Assembly (NCBI RefSeq): GCF_013336795.1
Contig: NZ_JAAFZT010000035.1
Span: forward strand, 329,026-393,025
Direction of reading: 5' to 3'
DNA: 64,000 bases
Source: Alteripontixanthobacter muriae
Lineage (GTDB): Bacteria > Pseudomonadota > Alphaproteobacteria > Sphingomonadales > Sphingomonadaceae
Shown here: piece by piece, positions 50,708-60,454 of the stretch
Layout of the letters: each line of letters starts with the position of its first letter
Numbering within the stretch: position 1 is the first letter of the stretch
Made by a program: the position numbers and the translations under genes
The notes under the pieces: model-generated
What the model was told of the DNA's origin: nothing
Seen by the model: the letters and a program-made list of their open reading frames with translations, nothing else
Database searches by the model: none

Positions 50708-51220
50708 ATGACCCAAGCAGCCGTCCCCGCGCAATCGTCCGCCCCTGCCGAACCCAGCACACCGATGCACGGGCATCGCGAACATTCGGGTGAGAATTTG
50801 ACAGCAGCCGCGCGCGATGCGTTGACCGCTTCGGGCGAACAATGGACTGCCATGCGGGCTGACATCTTCAACGAACTCGCCTGTCAGGACAGGCCCGCCA
50901 GCGCCTATGACATCGCGGAAAGCCTCTCGGCCAGGCGCGGAAAGCGCGTGGCGCCGAACAGCGTATATCGAATTCTCGACCTGTTCGTGGCGAACAATCT
51001 GGCAAACCGCATCGAAAGCGCCAATGCCTATCTGGTGAACACGCACCCGGGCTGCCGCCACGATTGCATCTTCGTCATATGCGACGATTGCGGTTCTGCC
51101 CGCCATCTCGACGATGACCGCGTGACCGGCGCATTGCGTCAGGCGGGGCAGGGCGCGGGCTTCGCCAATATTCGCCCTGTGGTCGAACTGCGTGGCCTTT
51201 GCGGCGATTGCGCCGCTTGA
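50708..51220 (+). CDS. Fur family transcriptional regulator, Zur-like
   Basis: 170 residues from ATG 50708 ([13 protein letters not shown]). The N-terminal 45 residues are Ala/Pro/His-rich. The winged-helix DNA-binding part has [28 protein letters not shown] and [14 protein letters not shown]; the metal/dimer domain has [15 protein letters not shown] and a second CxxC, GLCGDC, at the C-terminus. The CxxC pairs form the structural zinc site. Without a zinc transporter gene nearby, Zur is favoured over Fur by sequence feel only. It precedes dxs by 109 bases. Confidence 0.88.
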   Translation: MTQAAVPAQSSAPAEPSTPMHGHREHSGENLTAAARDALTASGEQWTAMRADIFNELACQDRPASAYDIAESLSARRGKRVAPNSVYRILDLFVANNLANRIESANAYLVNTHPGCRHDCIFVICDDCGSARHLDDDRVTGALRQAGQGAGFANIRPVVELRGLCGDCAA

Positions 51221-51329
51221 GCCGCTGACAGACGCGCGGGCGGAGCAGGACGCTTCAGGGCACCAATCCGGCAAGCACCAGTCGACAGCGCGCGCGCTTG
51301 CGGCTAACCTCGGGGGAACACAGGAAAAC

Positions 51330-53246
51330 ATGATGCCGAAGACCCCCTTACTCGATACGACGAATACCCCGCATGATCTGCGCAAGCTCGAAGCCAGGCA
51401 ATTGCGGCAATTGTCGGACGAATTGCGGGAAGAAATGATCGATGCGGTTGGTCAGACCGGCGGGCATCTTGGCAGCGGGTTGGGCGTGGTCGAACTGACC
51501 GTGGCGATCCATTATGTCTTCAACACGCCCGATGACCGGCTGATCTGGGATGTGGGCCACCAAGCCTATCCGCACAAGATCCTGACCGGCCGACGCGACC
51601 GCATCCGCACCTTGCGCCAGGGCGGCGGACTGTCCGGCTTCACCAAGCGGAGCGAGAGCGAATACGATCCGTTCGGGGCCGCGCATTCCAGCACCTCCAT
51701 TTCCGCCGGCCTCGGCTTCGCAGTTGCGAACAAGCTGGCCGGAACGCCCGGCAAGGCCATTGCCGTGATCGGCGACGGCGCCATGAGCGCGGGCATGGCC
51801 TATGAGGCGATGAACAATGCCGAACAGGCGGGCAATCGCCTGATCGTGATCCTGAATGACAATGACATGTCGATCGCGCCGCCGGTTGGCGGGCTTTCGG
51901 GCTATCTGGCGCGCATGGTGTCGAGCAGCGAATATCTCGGCCTGCGCAGCCTCGCATCGCGCATGGCTAACAAATTGTCGCGCCGGGTACACCGTTCTCT
52001 GGGCAAGGCGGAGGAATTTACCCGCGGCATGGTCACGGGCGGGACCCTGTTCGAGGAACTCGGCTTCTACTACGTCGGCCCGATCGACGGGCACAATCTC
52101 GATCATCTCGTCCCCGTGCTGGAAAACGTGCGTGATGCGGACGAGGGCCCGGTGCTCATCCATGTCGTGACGCAGAAGGGCAAGGGCTATGCCCCTGCGG
52201 AGGACGCTTCGGACAAATATCACGGCGTCGCCAAATTCGACGTGATCACCGGCAAGCAGGCGAAATCCAGCGGCGGACCGCCCAGCTACCAGAACGTCTT
52301 TGGCGAAACGCTGGCGCAGCTTGCCAATACGGACGAACGGATCTGCGCGATTACCGCCGCCATGCCCAGCGGCACCGGTGTCGACAAATTCGCCGCGGCC
52401 CACCCGACGCGCAGCTTCGACGTCGGTATCGCCGAACAGCACGGTGTCACCTTCGCCGCTGGCCTTGCAGCACAGGGCATGAGGCCGTTCTGCGCCATCT
52501 ATTCGACCTTCCTGCAGCGCGCTTTCGACCAGGTCGTACACGACGTCGCGATTCAGAACCTGCCCGTTCGCTTCGCCATCGACCGCGCGGGGCTGGTGGG
52601 TGCCGACGGCGCGACCCACGCGGGCAGCTTTGACGTGACCTATTTGTCCACCCTGCCGAACTTCGTCGTGATGGCTGCGGCGGACGAGGCGGAACTGGTC
52701 CACATGACCTATACCGCCGCCTGCCACGACAGCGGGCCCATCGCCTTCCGCTATCCGCGCGGTGCGGGTACGGGCGTCGCCCTGCCGACCACCCCAGAGC
52801 GCCTGCCCATCGGCAAGGGCCGTGTGGTGAAGGAAGGCACGAAGATTGCCGTGCTCAGCCTCGGCACTCGCCTTGGAGAAGCCATGAAGGCGGCGGAGCA
52901 GCTGGAGGCCAAGGGGCTGTCGACGACGGTCGCCGATATGCGCTTCGCCAAGCCGCTTGATACCGATCTGATCGAGCGGTTGATGCGCAGCCACGAAATG
53001 GTGGTGACGATCGAGGAAGCTGCCATCGGGGGCCTCGGGGCGCATGTCCTGACCTTCGCCAGCGACAACGGCCTTACGGATAACGGCCTGAAGATTCGTA
53101 CCATGCGTTTGCCCGACATATTTCAGGATCACGACGCGCCGGAAAAACAATATGACGAAGCGGGCCTCAACGCGCCGCAGATCGTCGACACGGTGCTGAA
53201 GGCGCTGCGGCACAACAGTGCAGGTGTCGAAGAAGCGCGCGCCTGA
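51330..53246 (+). CDS. dxs: 1-deoxy-D-xylulose-5-phosphate synthase
   Basis: 638 residues from ATG 51330 with AGGAAA just upstream. The thiamin-diphosphate site is [18 protein letters not shown] ... LNDND; also present are [32 protein letters not shown] and the pyrimidine-domain [15 protein letters not shown]. It makes DXP, the first committed metabolite of the MEP isoprenoid pathway, which feeds carotenoids, quinones and bacteriochlorophyll where present. Convergent with the NnrU gene with one base between stops. Confidence 0.98.
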   Translation: MMPKTPLLDTTNTPHDLRKLEARQLRQLSDELREEMIDAVGQTGGHLGSGLGVVELTVAIHYVFNTPDDRLIWDVGHQAYPHKILTGRRDRIRTLRQGGGLSGFTKRSESEYDPFGAAHSSTSISAGLGFAVANKLAGTPGKAIAVIGDGAMSAGMAYEAMNNAEQAGNRLIVILNDNDMSIAPPVGGLSGYLARMVSSSEYLGLRSLASRMANKLSRRVHRSLGKAEEFTRGMVTGGTLFEELGFYYVGPIDGHNLDHLVPVLENVRDADEGPVLIHVVTQKGKGYAPAEDASDKYHGVAKFDVITGKQAKSSGGPPSYQNVFGETLAQLANTDERICAITAAMPSGTGVDKFAAAHPTRSFDVGIAEQHGVTFAAGLAAQGMRPFCAIYSTFLQRAFDQVVHDVAIQNLPVRFAIDRAGLVGADGATHAGSFDVTYLSTLPNFVVMAAADEAELVHMTYTAACHDSGPIAFRYPRGAGTGVALPTTPERLPIGKGRVVKEGTKIAVLSLGTRLGEAMKAAEQLEAKGLSTTVADMRFAKPLDTDLIERLMRSHEMVVTIEEAAIGGLGAHVLTFASDNGLTDNGLKIRTMRLPDIFQDHDAPEKQYDEAGLNAPQIVDTVLKALRHNSAGVEEARA

Positions 53247-53247
53247 C

Positions 53248-53934
53248 CTAGAGTAGCCAGCGCCAGATACCTGCCGCCCAATTGCCCGCATGGAGATGCG
53301 CGTAGGTCAGCGCCAGCCAGAGCGCGGTGGCGATAATCCAGACTGTGAAGCCGGCGCGCGGTAGCTCTGCAAGATGCGGCCAGTAAGTTGTCCTGTCTTG
53401 CCAGATGCGCCAGCTGTCGCCCATCAGGCGCGCCTTCTTCCGGTCCTGCAAGCGTGCACCGACAAGCGCGAGCACCAGAATGGCGGTGGAGACCGTCAGC
53501 GTTCGTGCGGTGGGCGCAGCCAGCAAATGAGCAATGGCCCATAGGGCGAAGCCCCACATCATCGGATGACGGGTGACGCGAAACACGCCTTCAGGTTTCC
53601 GTTCTGCCGCCTTGGCGGCTCCCGGTGCGGGCAGGGCCGGATTGCCGGTCACCGATCCCGTGAACAGTACCAGCGCGACGAGGGTGAGCACGCTGGCTAT
53701 TGCCCAGCTTACATCGTCAAAACCCGGCCAGAGCGGCGCTTGCTGCACCGGTATGGCGGTGAAGGCGAAGTACATCCACACCATGCAGGCTGCGGCGACC
53801 AGTGAATACAGGCCGAGGAACCCACTTTCACTGAGCCCTTTTGCGAGCACCGGCCGCAGCGGGTGTGACAGGATGAAATGCGTGACCACAAGCGCGGCGC
53901 TCGCCGCGATCAGTGAACCGAGTGCAGGATCCAT
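53248..53934 (-). CDS. NnrU family membrane protein
   Basis: 228 residues from ATG 53932-53934 (MDPALGSLIAASAALV). About six membrane segments. The HFILSHPLRPVLAKGLSE and VFRVTRHPMMWGFALWAIAHLL motifs, with GDSWRIWQ near the C-terminus, are those of NnrU, named for a role near nitric-oxide reductase but widespread in genomes without denitrification; its fold resembles isoprenylcysteine methyltransferases. No denitrification genes are nearby. Convergent with dxs. Confidence 0.92.
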   Translation of the reverse strand: MDPALGSLIAASAALVVTHFILSHPLRPVLAKGLSESGFLGLYSLVAAACMVWMYFAFTAIPVQQAPLWPGFDDVSWAIASVLTLVALVLFTGSVTGNPALPAPGAAKAAERKPEGVFRVTRHPMMWGFALWAIAHLLAAPTARTLTVSTAILVLALVGARLQDRKKARLMGDSWRIWQDRTTYWPHLAELPRAGFTVWIIATALWLALTYAHLHAGNWAAGIWRWLL

Positions 53935-54001
53935 CGCCGCTCTCCCCAGCGTCGCGACCGATGCAGGATCTACGCTCGAAGGCTGAAAGAGGCAATCGCG
54001 C

Positions 54002-54514
54002 CTATTCGATCCCAAGCAGCTGGATCGTGAACAGCAGCGTAGCACCGCCGGGGATCGGTCCCTTGCCGCGCGGGCCATAGGCGACCCCGGACGGTGCAGC
54101 GATCTCGATCGTATCGCCCACACCCATCTGCGGTATCGCGGCCTGCCATGCCGGGATCAGGCGAGAAAGCGGAAAGGTTGCCGGTTCACCCCGGTCAAAG
54201 GAACTGTCGAGGGTGGTGCCGTCCACCAGAGTGCCGGCATAATGCACCGTGACCGTGTCGCTTGCCGACGGATGCGCGCCGCTGCCATCGCCAGCGATGC
54301 GCCGCCACAGCAACCCGTCATCCAGCGACTGCCAGTCGCCGCTTGCCGCACGGCTGGCAAGAGCCGCCTGCTGGCTGTTGTGCCATGCCGCATCCTGTGA
54401 ATAATCCACGGCATCAGGGCCGCCGCTGCCTTGCGCCATGGCGGTCAGAGTAACGGCGAAGCAGGCGCCCAGCGCCAGTGCGGCGCTGCCCATCGGGGTG
54501 AGGAGCCTCTTCAC
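54002..54514 (-). CDS. exported FKBP-type peptidyl-prolyl isomerase
   Basis: 170 residues using GTG 54512-54514, which overlaps the stop of the upstream amidohydrolase-like gene (GTGA). The signal peptide ends near TAMAQ. The FKBP domain has VTVHYAGTLVDGTTLDSSFDRG, FPLSRLIPAWQAAIPQM and the C-terminal GPIPGGATLLFTIQLL. It speeds proline isomerisation during folding of periplasmic proteins. Third and last gene of an amidohydrolase/amidohydrolase/FKBP run. Confidence 0.93.
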   Translation of the reverse strand: MKRLLTPMGSAALALGACFAVTLTAMAQGSGGPDAVDYSQDAAWHNSQQAALASRAASGDWQSLDDGLLWRRIAGDGSGAHPSASDTVTVHYAGTLVDGTTLDSSFDRGEPATFPLSRLIPAWQAAIPQMGVGDTIEIAAPSGVAYGPRGKGPIPGGATLLFTIQLLGIE

Positions 54515-55911
54515 CAGTCATACGCCTTGGGCAGATCGCTTTCGTCCAGATCGCGGTAGCGTTCGCGCAGGCGAGTCTGGTGGTTGCTCAGCGGCTGTTC
54601 CACGCCGTCGATATAGACTGCGACAGGGGCGGAAGAGACTTCGAGAGGATCGCCGTCCCAGATGACAACATCGCCCGCCGCTCCGGTAGAAAGCGTGCCG
54701 TATCGACCTGCCATTCCGCTTATCTCTGCCGGAACGGAGGTGATGGCGGCGAATGCCTGGCCCCAGCTCAGGCCCGCCGCGCCCGGCATGCGGGACAAGG
54801 CAACCAGATTGCCGGCATATTGCGGCAGGTAGCGGGGTTGCTCCATCGACGCGGCGTTGATCGCGACCTTTACGCCAGCCTGCACCATGCGTCCGATATT
54901 GCTCTGCGTTGCGGCCAGTTGTTCGAAGCTTTCGGGCAGATCGTCCAGCCCGTCCGCAATCACTGGGACCCCGGCAGCGGCAATCGCATCGGCGACCAGC
55001 CAGCCTTCGCTCGCGCCCACCAGAACCATGTCGAGCTGCGGGAATTCCTCGCGCAAGGCGAGGACCGCGCGAATATCGGACGCGCGCTCGACCTCGACGT
55101 AAAGCGGCTGCGAGCCGTTGACGACGGGCGCCAGCGCCGCTGCATCGAAGCGGGAGAGCAGCACGTCGTCACCGCGCTCGGTCTGATTGTCGGCCAGCCT
55201 CGGATCGATGGGCAGATCGTCGCCGGTGCGGCGTTCCGGCGGACGCGATGCCGTGCCGGAGATCGCCCCGGTCCCTTCGGCAAGATTACGGGCTTCGAGT
55301 AGCGCATTGCGGAATAGCGCATGCGCCGAAACCCGGCTGCCACCAGCGAGCCTTCCCCCGCCTTCGCCGAGCGACACCATCTGGAATGCACGCGGGCGCG
55401 TGACAGTATTGGCATCCGCACCAAGGTCGATCAGCGCGCCCTGTCCGCCGAAAATGGAACTGCTCGGCTGCGACACCGTAGCTGCGCGGGTTATACCGGC
55501 TGCCCGGCTTACCAGCACATGCTGGGACGAGGGATTGATGGCCGGCGATACGTCCAGCGCGGCACTGAAAGGCGAATTGCCAGAGCGGATGTCGTTGCTC
55601 TCCTGCACCGCGCCGACATCCCAGAGGCCGAGGTCGGTCACAGTCGCGACGATGCCCGGCGTTACCCAGCGCCCGCTTCCGTCCACGGTTTGCATACCGG
55701 CTGGCGCTGCGATGCCGCTGCCCGCAGCGACGATCCTGCCGCCGCGCACGACCACGGTCGCGTTCTGCATGGGTTCGCTGCCATCGCCGGTGGCAACGGT
55801 CGCATTGGTAATGGCGAAATCTTGCGCTGCGACAGGTGCCGTGAAGGCCAGTGCGGCACAAAGCGCGGCAGGAGCGGCCATCGTCCGGGCCAGTCTGTTC
55901 AGCGCCTTCAT
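54511..55911 (-). CDS. exported amidohydrolase-like protein lacking the metal ligands
   Basis: 466 residues with a signal peptide ending at VAAQD. N-terminal ATVVVRGGRIVAAGSGI and C-terminal GAAGDVVIWDGDPLEVS are the composite beta-domain of the imidazolonepropionase/dihydroorotase-like amidohydrolases. Where the intact neighbour has the HxH site (VIDIHSHLG), this protein has VATVTDLGLWD. The positions of HNH, HHAVESYK and HSDD are filled by VEVERASDI, VGASEGW and NAASMEQ. So it looks like a pseudo-enzyme. It is coupled to the intact amidohydrolase by ATGA, which suggests a heteromer or a regulatory partner. Confidence 0.85.
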   Translation of the reverse strand: MKALNRLARTMAAPAALCAALAFTAPVAAQDFAITNATVATGDGSEPMQNATVVVRGGRIVAAGSGIAAPAGMQTVDGSGRWVTPGIVATVTDLGLWDVGAVQESNDIRSGNSPFSAALDVSPAINPSSQHVLVSRAAGITRAATVSQPSSSIFGGQGALIDLGADANTVTRPRAFQMVSLGEGGGRLAGGSRVSAHALFRNALLEARNLAEGTGAISGTASRPPERRTGDDLPIDPRLADNQTERGDDVLLSRFDAAALAPVVNGSQPLYVEVERASDIRAVLALREEFPQLDMVLVGASEGWLVADAIAAAGVPVIADGLDDLPESFEQLAATQSNIGRMVQAGVKVAINAASMEQPRYLPQYAGNLVALSRMPGAAGLSWGQAFAAITSVPAEISGMAGRYGTLSTGAAGDVVIWDGDPLEVSSAPVAVYIDGVEQPLSNHQTRLRERYRDLDESDLPKAYDW

Positions 55912-57299
55912 TTCACGTCTCCTTCGCCGGGTTGGCCAAGCTCGAAATCGCTGACCGGCCTGCGGTTCGGGTCCATCGCATCAAACATCATCGCTCCGTC
56001 GACCCAGACCTTCTCGGGCCGGGAATAGACGCTGAGTGGATCACCGTTCCATAACACCAGATCGGCCATCTTGCCGGCCTTCAGGCTGCCGGTCACGTCG
56101 TCGATCCCCATGGCGCGGGCAGCGTTGAGGGTAAACCAGCTCACCACCTGCTCGTCGGGAATGTCGATGCCCATGCGGCGGCCGTCGGCCTGCGCCTTCG
56201 CCGCTTCCTGGTTCAGGCGCTGAATGCCGTTCTCGTCATCGGAGTGGATGATGACACAGGCTCCCCCGTTCTGGATCAAAGCGGCGTTTTCGGGAATACC
56301 GTCATAGGCTTCCATCTTGAAGCCATACCAGTCGGCCCATACGGCGGAGCAGGTGCCCGCCTCGCGCAGAAGATCGGCAATCTTGTAGCTTTCCACGGCA
56401 TGGTGGAAGGCGGTGACCTTGTAGCCGAATTCCTTCGCCATATCGAGGACCAGCGCCATCTCGTCGGCGCGGTAGCAGTGATTGTGAATCAGGATGTCGC
56501 CATCCAGCACGCCCGCCAGAGTTTCCTTGGCGAGATCGCGATCCTTGCGGTCACCATCGGCATATTCCTGGGCATCGAGCCACATCTGCCGGTTTGCCGC
56601 GAAATTGCCCATGCGAGTGGAGGGCGCACGGCCCCTGCCGCCATAGACCCGCTTGGGATTTTCGCCGCAGGCCATCTTCATGCCATAGGGCGCGCCGGGA
56701 AACTTCATCCCCTGCACGGTTCGGCTCGGCACGTTCTTCAGTGTGACCGATCGCCCGCCTGTCAGATTGGCGCTGCCCGGCAGAATTTGCAGCGCGGTAA
56801 CACCGCCGTTCGCCAGGGCGCGACTGAAGCCGGGATCCTGCGGCCAGACCGAATGTTCGGCCCAGACTTCGGGCGTGGTGGGATCGGTCGCTTCGTTGCC
56901 GTCGGAATGCGCATCCACCGATGGTGTCGGGTAATTTCCAAGGTGGGAATGAATGTCGATGACACCGGGCGTCACATATTTACCCGCCCCGTCGATGCGG
57001 GCGTAGCCTGCCGGGATGGCCAGGCTTGCCGGACCTACACCGACGATCTCGCCATCGGCGAACAGGACGATGCCATTGTCGATCCGCCCGCCTTCGCCGT
57101 CGAAGATCGTTGCTCCGAGCAGAGCGGTGGGCTGACCCGGATAGGCGCGATAGGTGGAGGCGTAAGGAACCTCCGTGCTCGCAACCCGCGTGCTGCGCGT
57201 CGGTTCGTCAGAAGTGGAAGCGCAACCAGCCAGCGAAATTGCGGCGAGAGCCACCGCGATGCTGTTGGCGAGCGGCCGGCGGAGGGTAGATGCGGTCAT
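55908..57299 (-). CDS. amidohydrolase family lipoprotein, likely exported dipeptidase-type
   Basis: 463 residues with a lipoprotein signal (lipobox AISLAGC, Cys at about 26). The metal site is intact: VIDIHSHLG, LIHNHCYRADEM, AFHHAVESYK and IIHSDDENG. The C-terminal GSLKAGKMADLVLWNGDPL is the usual family end. Related enzymes include imidazolonepropionase and Xaa-Arg/Pro dipeptidases. The POT peptide transporter just upstream supports use on peptides, but the substrate is inferred only. A terminator hairpin (57329-57356) sits 30 bases before its start. Confidence 0.9.
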   Translation of the reverse strand: MTASTLRRPLANSIAVALAAISLAGCASTSDEPTRSTRVASTEVPYASTYRAYPGQPTALLGATIFDGEGGRIDNGIVLFADGEIVGVGPASLAIPAGYARIDGAGKYVTPGVIDIHSHLGNYPTPSVDAHSDGNEATDPTTPEVWAEHSVWPQDPGFSRALANGGVTALQILPGSANLTGGRSVTLKNVPSRTVQGMKFPGAPYGMKMACGENPKRVYGGRGRAPSTRMGNFAANRQMWLDAQEYADGDRKDRDLAKETLAGVLDGDILIHNHCYRADEMALVLDMAKEFGYKVTAFHHAVESYKIADLLREAGTCSAVWADWYGFKMEAYDGIPENAALIQNGGACVIIHSDDENGIQRLNQEAAKAQADGRRMGIDIPDEQVVSWFTLNAARAMGIDDVTGSLKAGKMADLVLWNGDPLSVYSRPEKVWVDGAMMFDAMDPNRRPVSDFELGQPGEGDVK

Positions 57300-57328
57300 G
57301 AAAGCCCCGTTTCAGGAATTCGTATGAT

Positions 57329-57356
57329 AAAAGGGGCGCGGATCTCGCCGCGCCCC
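57329..57356 (-). terminator. intrinsic terminator of the POT transporter gene, next to the amidohydrolase start
   Basis: Minus-strand 9-bp stem (GGGGCGCGG with CCGCGCCCC), 6-base loop and TTTT, 15 bases after the POT stop and about 30 bases before the amidohydrolase ATG. Downstream expression would need read-through or a promoter overlapping the hairpin. Confidence 0.85.
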
Positions 57357-57370
57357 TTCTGCTTCTTGGA

Positions 57371-59020
57371 TTATTGCGGGCGGGTCGCCGGGTGCATGCC
57401 GGCTTCCTGCGCTTCGATCCCGGCCTGCGCCTGACCGTCGAGATCGTCGCCGACATCGTCGTCCTTTAGCGTGTCGAGATGCATCAGCTTCTTCACCAGC
57501 GGGCTGACCAGCATGACACCAACGCCGACCGCCACGGCAGTCCAGCCGACTGTCGAGTAGACTTCGAGCACGGTCGACTTGGTGGCCGCTTCGCCTTCCA
57601 GGCTTTCCGCACCCGTGGCCGCCGCGATGAGGCCGGCGGCGAAATTGCCGGTGGCCGAGGCGAAGAACCACGTGCCCATGATCAGCGATGCCATATGCGC
57701 TGGCGCAAGCCGGTTCATTGCCGAAAGGCCGACCGGCGACAGGCAAAGCTCACCCGTGGTGTGCAGCAGGTAGATCAGGAAGATGAAGATCACCGGCGTC
57801 GGCACATTAACCCCGACCGAATTGGCACCCCAGACCAGCACCAGGAAGCCGAGGCCCACTTGCACGATGCCGAGACCGAACTTCAGCGGCGTGGACGGCT
57901 CCGCACGGCGCTTGCCGAGGAACTGCCACAGCCCCGCGAATACAGGTGCCAGCAGGATGATGTAGATGGCGTTCACCGACTGGAACATCGAGGCCTCGAC
58001 TCCGGCACGATCGACATGGCGATCGGTAAAGAGGTTGAGGCTCGAGCCTGCCTGTTCGAACAGGGCCCAGAAGATGATGGATGTGAGGATGAGGAACAGG
58101 GCCGCAAAGATACGGTCACGTTCATCCGACGGTAGCTTCACGACAGCGGTGAAGATGACATAGGCGACCAGCCCGCCGCCGAACACCAGCAACACCCAGC
58201 CGACCATGTCCTGATATTGAACTGCCAGCCAGCACAGGGCGACCATCAGGATACCAAGACCGTAGATGCTCCATTCGCGCGGCAGACCGGCGAACTTTTC
58301 CTTGAGAACTGCAGGGTTTTTCGGCTCGCCCCGTCCGCGAAGCAGCGGCTTGCCGAGCACGAAGAAGATCAGGCCGATCAGCATGCCGAAGCCGGCAAGG
58401 CCAAAGCCATATTGCCAGCCATAGGTCTGGCCAAGATAGCCGCAGATGATCGACGCGGTCGCCGCGCCGACGTTGATGCCCATGTAGAAGATGGTGTAAC
58501 CGGCATCGCGGCGGATGTCGGTGCGCGGGTAAAGCTGCCCGACTATGACCGAAATGTTGGCTTTCAGGAAGCCGGAGCCAACGATGATCAGCGCCAGCGC
58601 CATCCAGAACACGTTGATGACCGGGTCGGCCTGTCCGCCATCGCCTTCGAAGGCCATGAAAAAGTGGCCGAGCGTCAGCAGGATCGCACCGAACAGCACG
58701 GCCTTGCGCTGGCCGAGATATCTATCCGCCAGATAGCCGCCGACAACCGGCGTGATATAGACGAGCGCGGTATAGGCACCGTAGATGACGGAAGCTTCCG
58801 CGTCGGAAAACAGCCAATGCTGCACCAGGTAGAAGATCAGCAGGGCGCGCATGCCGTAGTAGGAGAAACGCTCCCACATCTCGGCAAGGAAGAGGACGAA
58901 AAGCCCCTTGGGATGGCCAAAGGCTTCTTCGCCCTTGGTGGTGGTAATGACGACTCCGCCGAGCAGGAACGCGCCAAGCACGATCACAGCCCCCCAGAAC
59001 AGAATGAGTTCGAACGACAT
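57371..59020 (-). CDS. POT family proton-dependent oligopeptide transporter
   Basis: 549 residues with 12-14 membrane helices. The signature EMWERFSYYGMRALLIFYL (ExxERFxYYG) is near residue 47-65; GSGFLKANISVIVGQLY, DAGYTIFYMGINVGA and a C-terminal acidic tail complete the family. It imports di- and tripeptides with protons across the inner membrane. Divergent from a GntR regulator with palindromes between them, and followed by the amidohydrolase pair, so a peptide-scavenging unit is a reasonable inference. Confidence 0.95.
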   Translation of the reverse strand: MSFELILFWGAVIVLGAFLLGGVVITTTKGEEAFGHPKGLFVLFLAEMWERFSYYGMRALLIFYLVQHWLFSDAEASVIYGAYTALVYITPVVGGYLADRYLGQRKAVLFGAILLTLGHFFMAFEGDGGQADPVINVFWMALALIIVGSGFLKANISVIVGQLYPRTDIRRDAGYTIFYMGINVGAATASIICGYLGQTYGWQYGFGLAGFGMLIGLIFFVLGKPLLRGRGEPKNPAVLKEKFAGLPREWSIYGLGILMVALCWLAVQYQDMVGWVLLVFGGGLVAYVIFTAVVKLPSDERDRIFAALFLILTSIIFWALFEQAGSSLNLFTDRHVDRAGVEASMFQSVNAIYIILLAPVFAGLWQFLGKRRAEPSTPLKFGLGIVQVGLGFLVLVWGANSVGVNVPTPVIFIFLIYLLHTTGELCLSPVGLSAMNRLAPAHMASLIMGTWFFASATGNFAAGLIAAATGAESLEGEAATKSTVLEVYSTVGWTAVAVGVGVMLVSPLVKKLMHLDTLKDDDVGDDLDGQAQAGIEAQEAGMHPATRPQ

Positions 59021-59083
59021 GGGGCTCTGGCCCTCCCTCGATATGATATCCCTGCACGGGTTCTCGGCCCGCGTTCAAAGGCG

Positions 59084-59097
59084 TGACACTAGCGTCA
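59084..59097. promoter_or_regulatory. palindrome in the POT/GntR divergent region
   Basis: TGACACTAGCGTCA, symmetric except for one pair; its minus-strand reading contains CGCTAGTGTCA. Located 64 bases before the POT start, in the spot expected for an operator of the adjacent GntR protein or another regulator. Confidence 0.5.
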
Positions 59098-59108
59098 AAA
59101 TCCGCCGT

Positions 59109-59126
59109 GTGAAGCGCTAGTTTCAC
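59109..59126. promoter_or_regulatory. second inverted repeat in the POT/GntR divergent region
   Basis: GTGAA and TTCAC arms around GCGCTAGT. CGCTAGTTTCA on the plus strand matches the CGCTAGTGTCA read on the minus strand of the first palindrome, with one difference, so the two sites form an opposed pair about 20 bases apart. Confidence 0.4.
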
Positions 59127-59277
59127 CTGACACGATCTGGCTTGCCGAGCGCATGGCCACGCTTCTGGCTTGACGCGACTCGCTGTATTATGGCAGTGAG
59201 GCACCACGCTTTCGGGCGATTGCCGGATTCAGCGACAGCCGCAATCATCCGTCGAAGCAACCCCCGCCGGAGATGGA

Positions 59278-59634
59278 ATGCCCAACCGCCCCGTATATCT
59301 GAAATTGCGCGACATCATCGCCGCCGCCATACTCGACGGCGATTACTCGGAAGGGGCCATGCTTCCGTCGGTGCGCGCCTTCGCAGCGGAGCAAGGCGCC
59401 AATCCGCTGACGGTGGCTAAAGCCTATCAGCAGTTTCAGGCCGATGGCATCGTGGAAGTGCAGCGCGGCGTCGGCATGTTCGTCGCACCCGGCGCTGCGG
59501 AAGTGCTGCTCCGCACGATGCGCGCAGAATTCCTTCAGAAAGAGTGGCCAGACATTCATGCCCGGATCAGCCGGTTGGGGCTAAATGCCCGAAGTCTCCT
59601 CGACGAAAGGGATTCTTCGGTTGCGTCGTCGTAG
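59278..59634 (+). CDS. GntR family transcriptional regulator (YtrA-type)
   Basis: 118 residues. Winged helix with VYLKLRDIIAAAILDGDYSE, LPSVRAFAAEQGANPLTVAKAY and GIVEVQRGVGMFVA; the short C-terminal extension of about 45 residues without an effector domain is typical of the YtrA subgroup. These regulators usually control a neighbouring transport operon; here the divergent POT gene is the natural target. GGAG precedes the ATG. Confidence 0.92.
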   Translation: MPNRPVYLKLRDIIAAAILDGDYSEGAMLPSVRAFAAEQGANPLTVAKAYQQFQADGIVEVQRGVGMFVAPGAAEVLLRTMRAEFLQKEWPDIHARISRLGLNARSLLDERDSSVASS

Positions 59635-59818
59635 ATAATTAACCTATGTGTAGAAACGAAACCTGTTTTCCGATCAGGTCTTAGACTATCGCATGATCGG
59701 AGCAGCGCAGTTTCAGCGCCAGCGGTCGTCTTGCGGCCAGCCGCCGGTAGCGCACGCACCGGCCCTTCATTAGTTTCGCGACATGTGCAGGTAAAATGCG
59801 TCGTGACAGGAGCAATCA

Positions 59819-60100
59819 ATGATCAGGTCCGAACTCTTGCAGGCCATGGCGCGGGACAACCCCGACCTCAAGGCAGAGGAAATCGAACAGGTCGTCGATA
59901 TTTTCTTTGAAGAAATTGCCAGTCGGCTTGCGGGCGGCGGCCGCGTCGAACTGCGCGGATTCGGCGCTTTTTCCACGCGAGAACGCCAGGCGCGTACGGG
60001 CCGCAACCCGCGAACCGGTGAGTCCGTCGACGTTCCTGCGAAACGGGTGCCCTATTTCAAGCCAGGCAAGGAAATGCGCGCTCGCCTCAACGTCAAATAA
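59819..60100 (+). CDS. ihfB: integration host factor subunit beta
   Basis: 93 residues. The HU/IHF fold with [18 protein letters not shown] and the DNA-bending arm [20 protein letters not shown] followed by [23 protein letters not shown], which is the IHF-beta form. It bends DNA as a heterodimer with IHF-alpha, whose gene is not here. AGGAG lies upstream of the ATG. Confidence 0.93.
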   Translation: MIRSELLQAMARDNPDLKAEEIEQVVDIFFEEIASRLAGGGRVELRGFGAFSTRERQARTGRNPRTGESVDVPAKRVPYFKPGKEMRARLNVK

Positions 60101-60168
60101 GAGAGCGCCTGCCGCATTTCAGGAAAGATTGAACAGACCGCCTGGTTTCGCTAATCGCTGCCACTGAT

Positions 60169-60255
60169 GCGGGTGTGGCGGAACTGGTAGACGCAAGGGA
60201 CTTAAAATCCCTCATCCTTATGGATATGCGGGTTCGAGTCCCGCCACCCGCACCA
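60169..60255 (+). tRNA. tRNA-Leu (anticodon UAA)
   Basis: Acceptor arm GCGGGTG pairs with CACCCGC, followed by A and an encoded CCA. Anticodon stem AGGGA/TCCCT with loop CTTAAAA gives anticodon TAA. The long variable arm is typical of leucine tRNA, and the T arm is CGGGTTCGAGTCCCG. 87 bases. It reads UUA/UUG codons. Confidence 0.97.
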
Positions 60256-60454
60256 CTGCTTGGCTCCCGCTGCCACACCGCCGAAAGGCTGGGAAGGCAC
60301 CGCACTACGAGACTTTGCCTAGGCTGATCCTTACGCAGCATTGACGCTGATGGCGCCAACTCTGCGGGAGGCGCCGCCGTATTGGTGGCGCAGCGAATCA
60401 TCAGGCAGACGGATCGCAGATCTGCCTGGATGGATGCACGGGGTAGGCAGGGCA

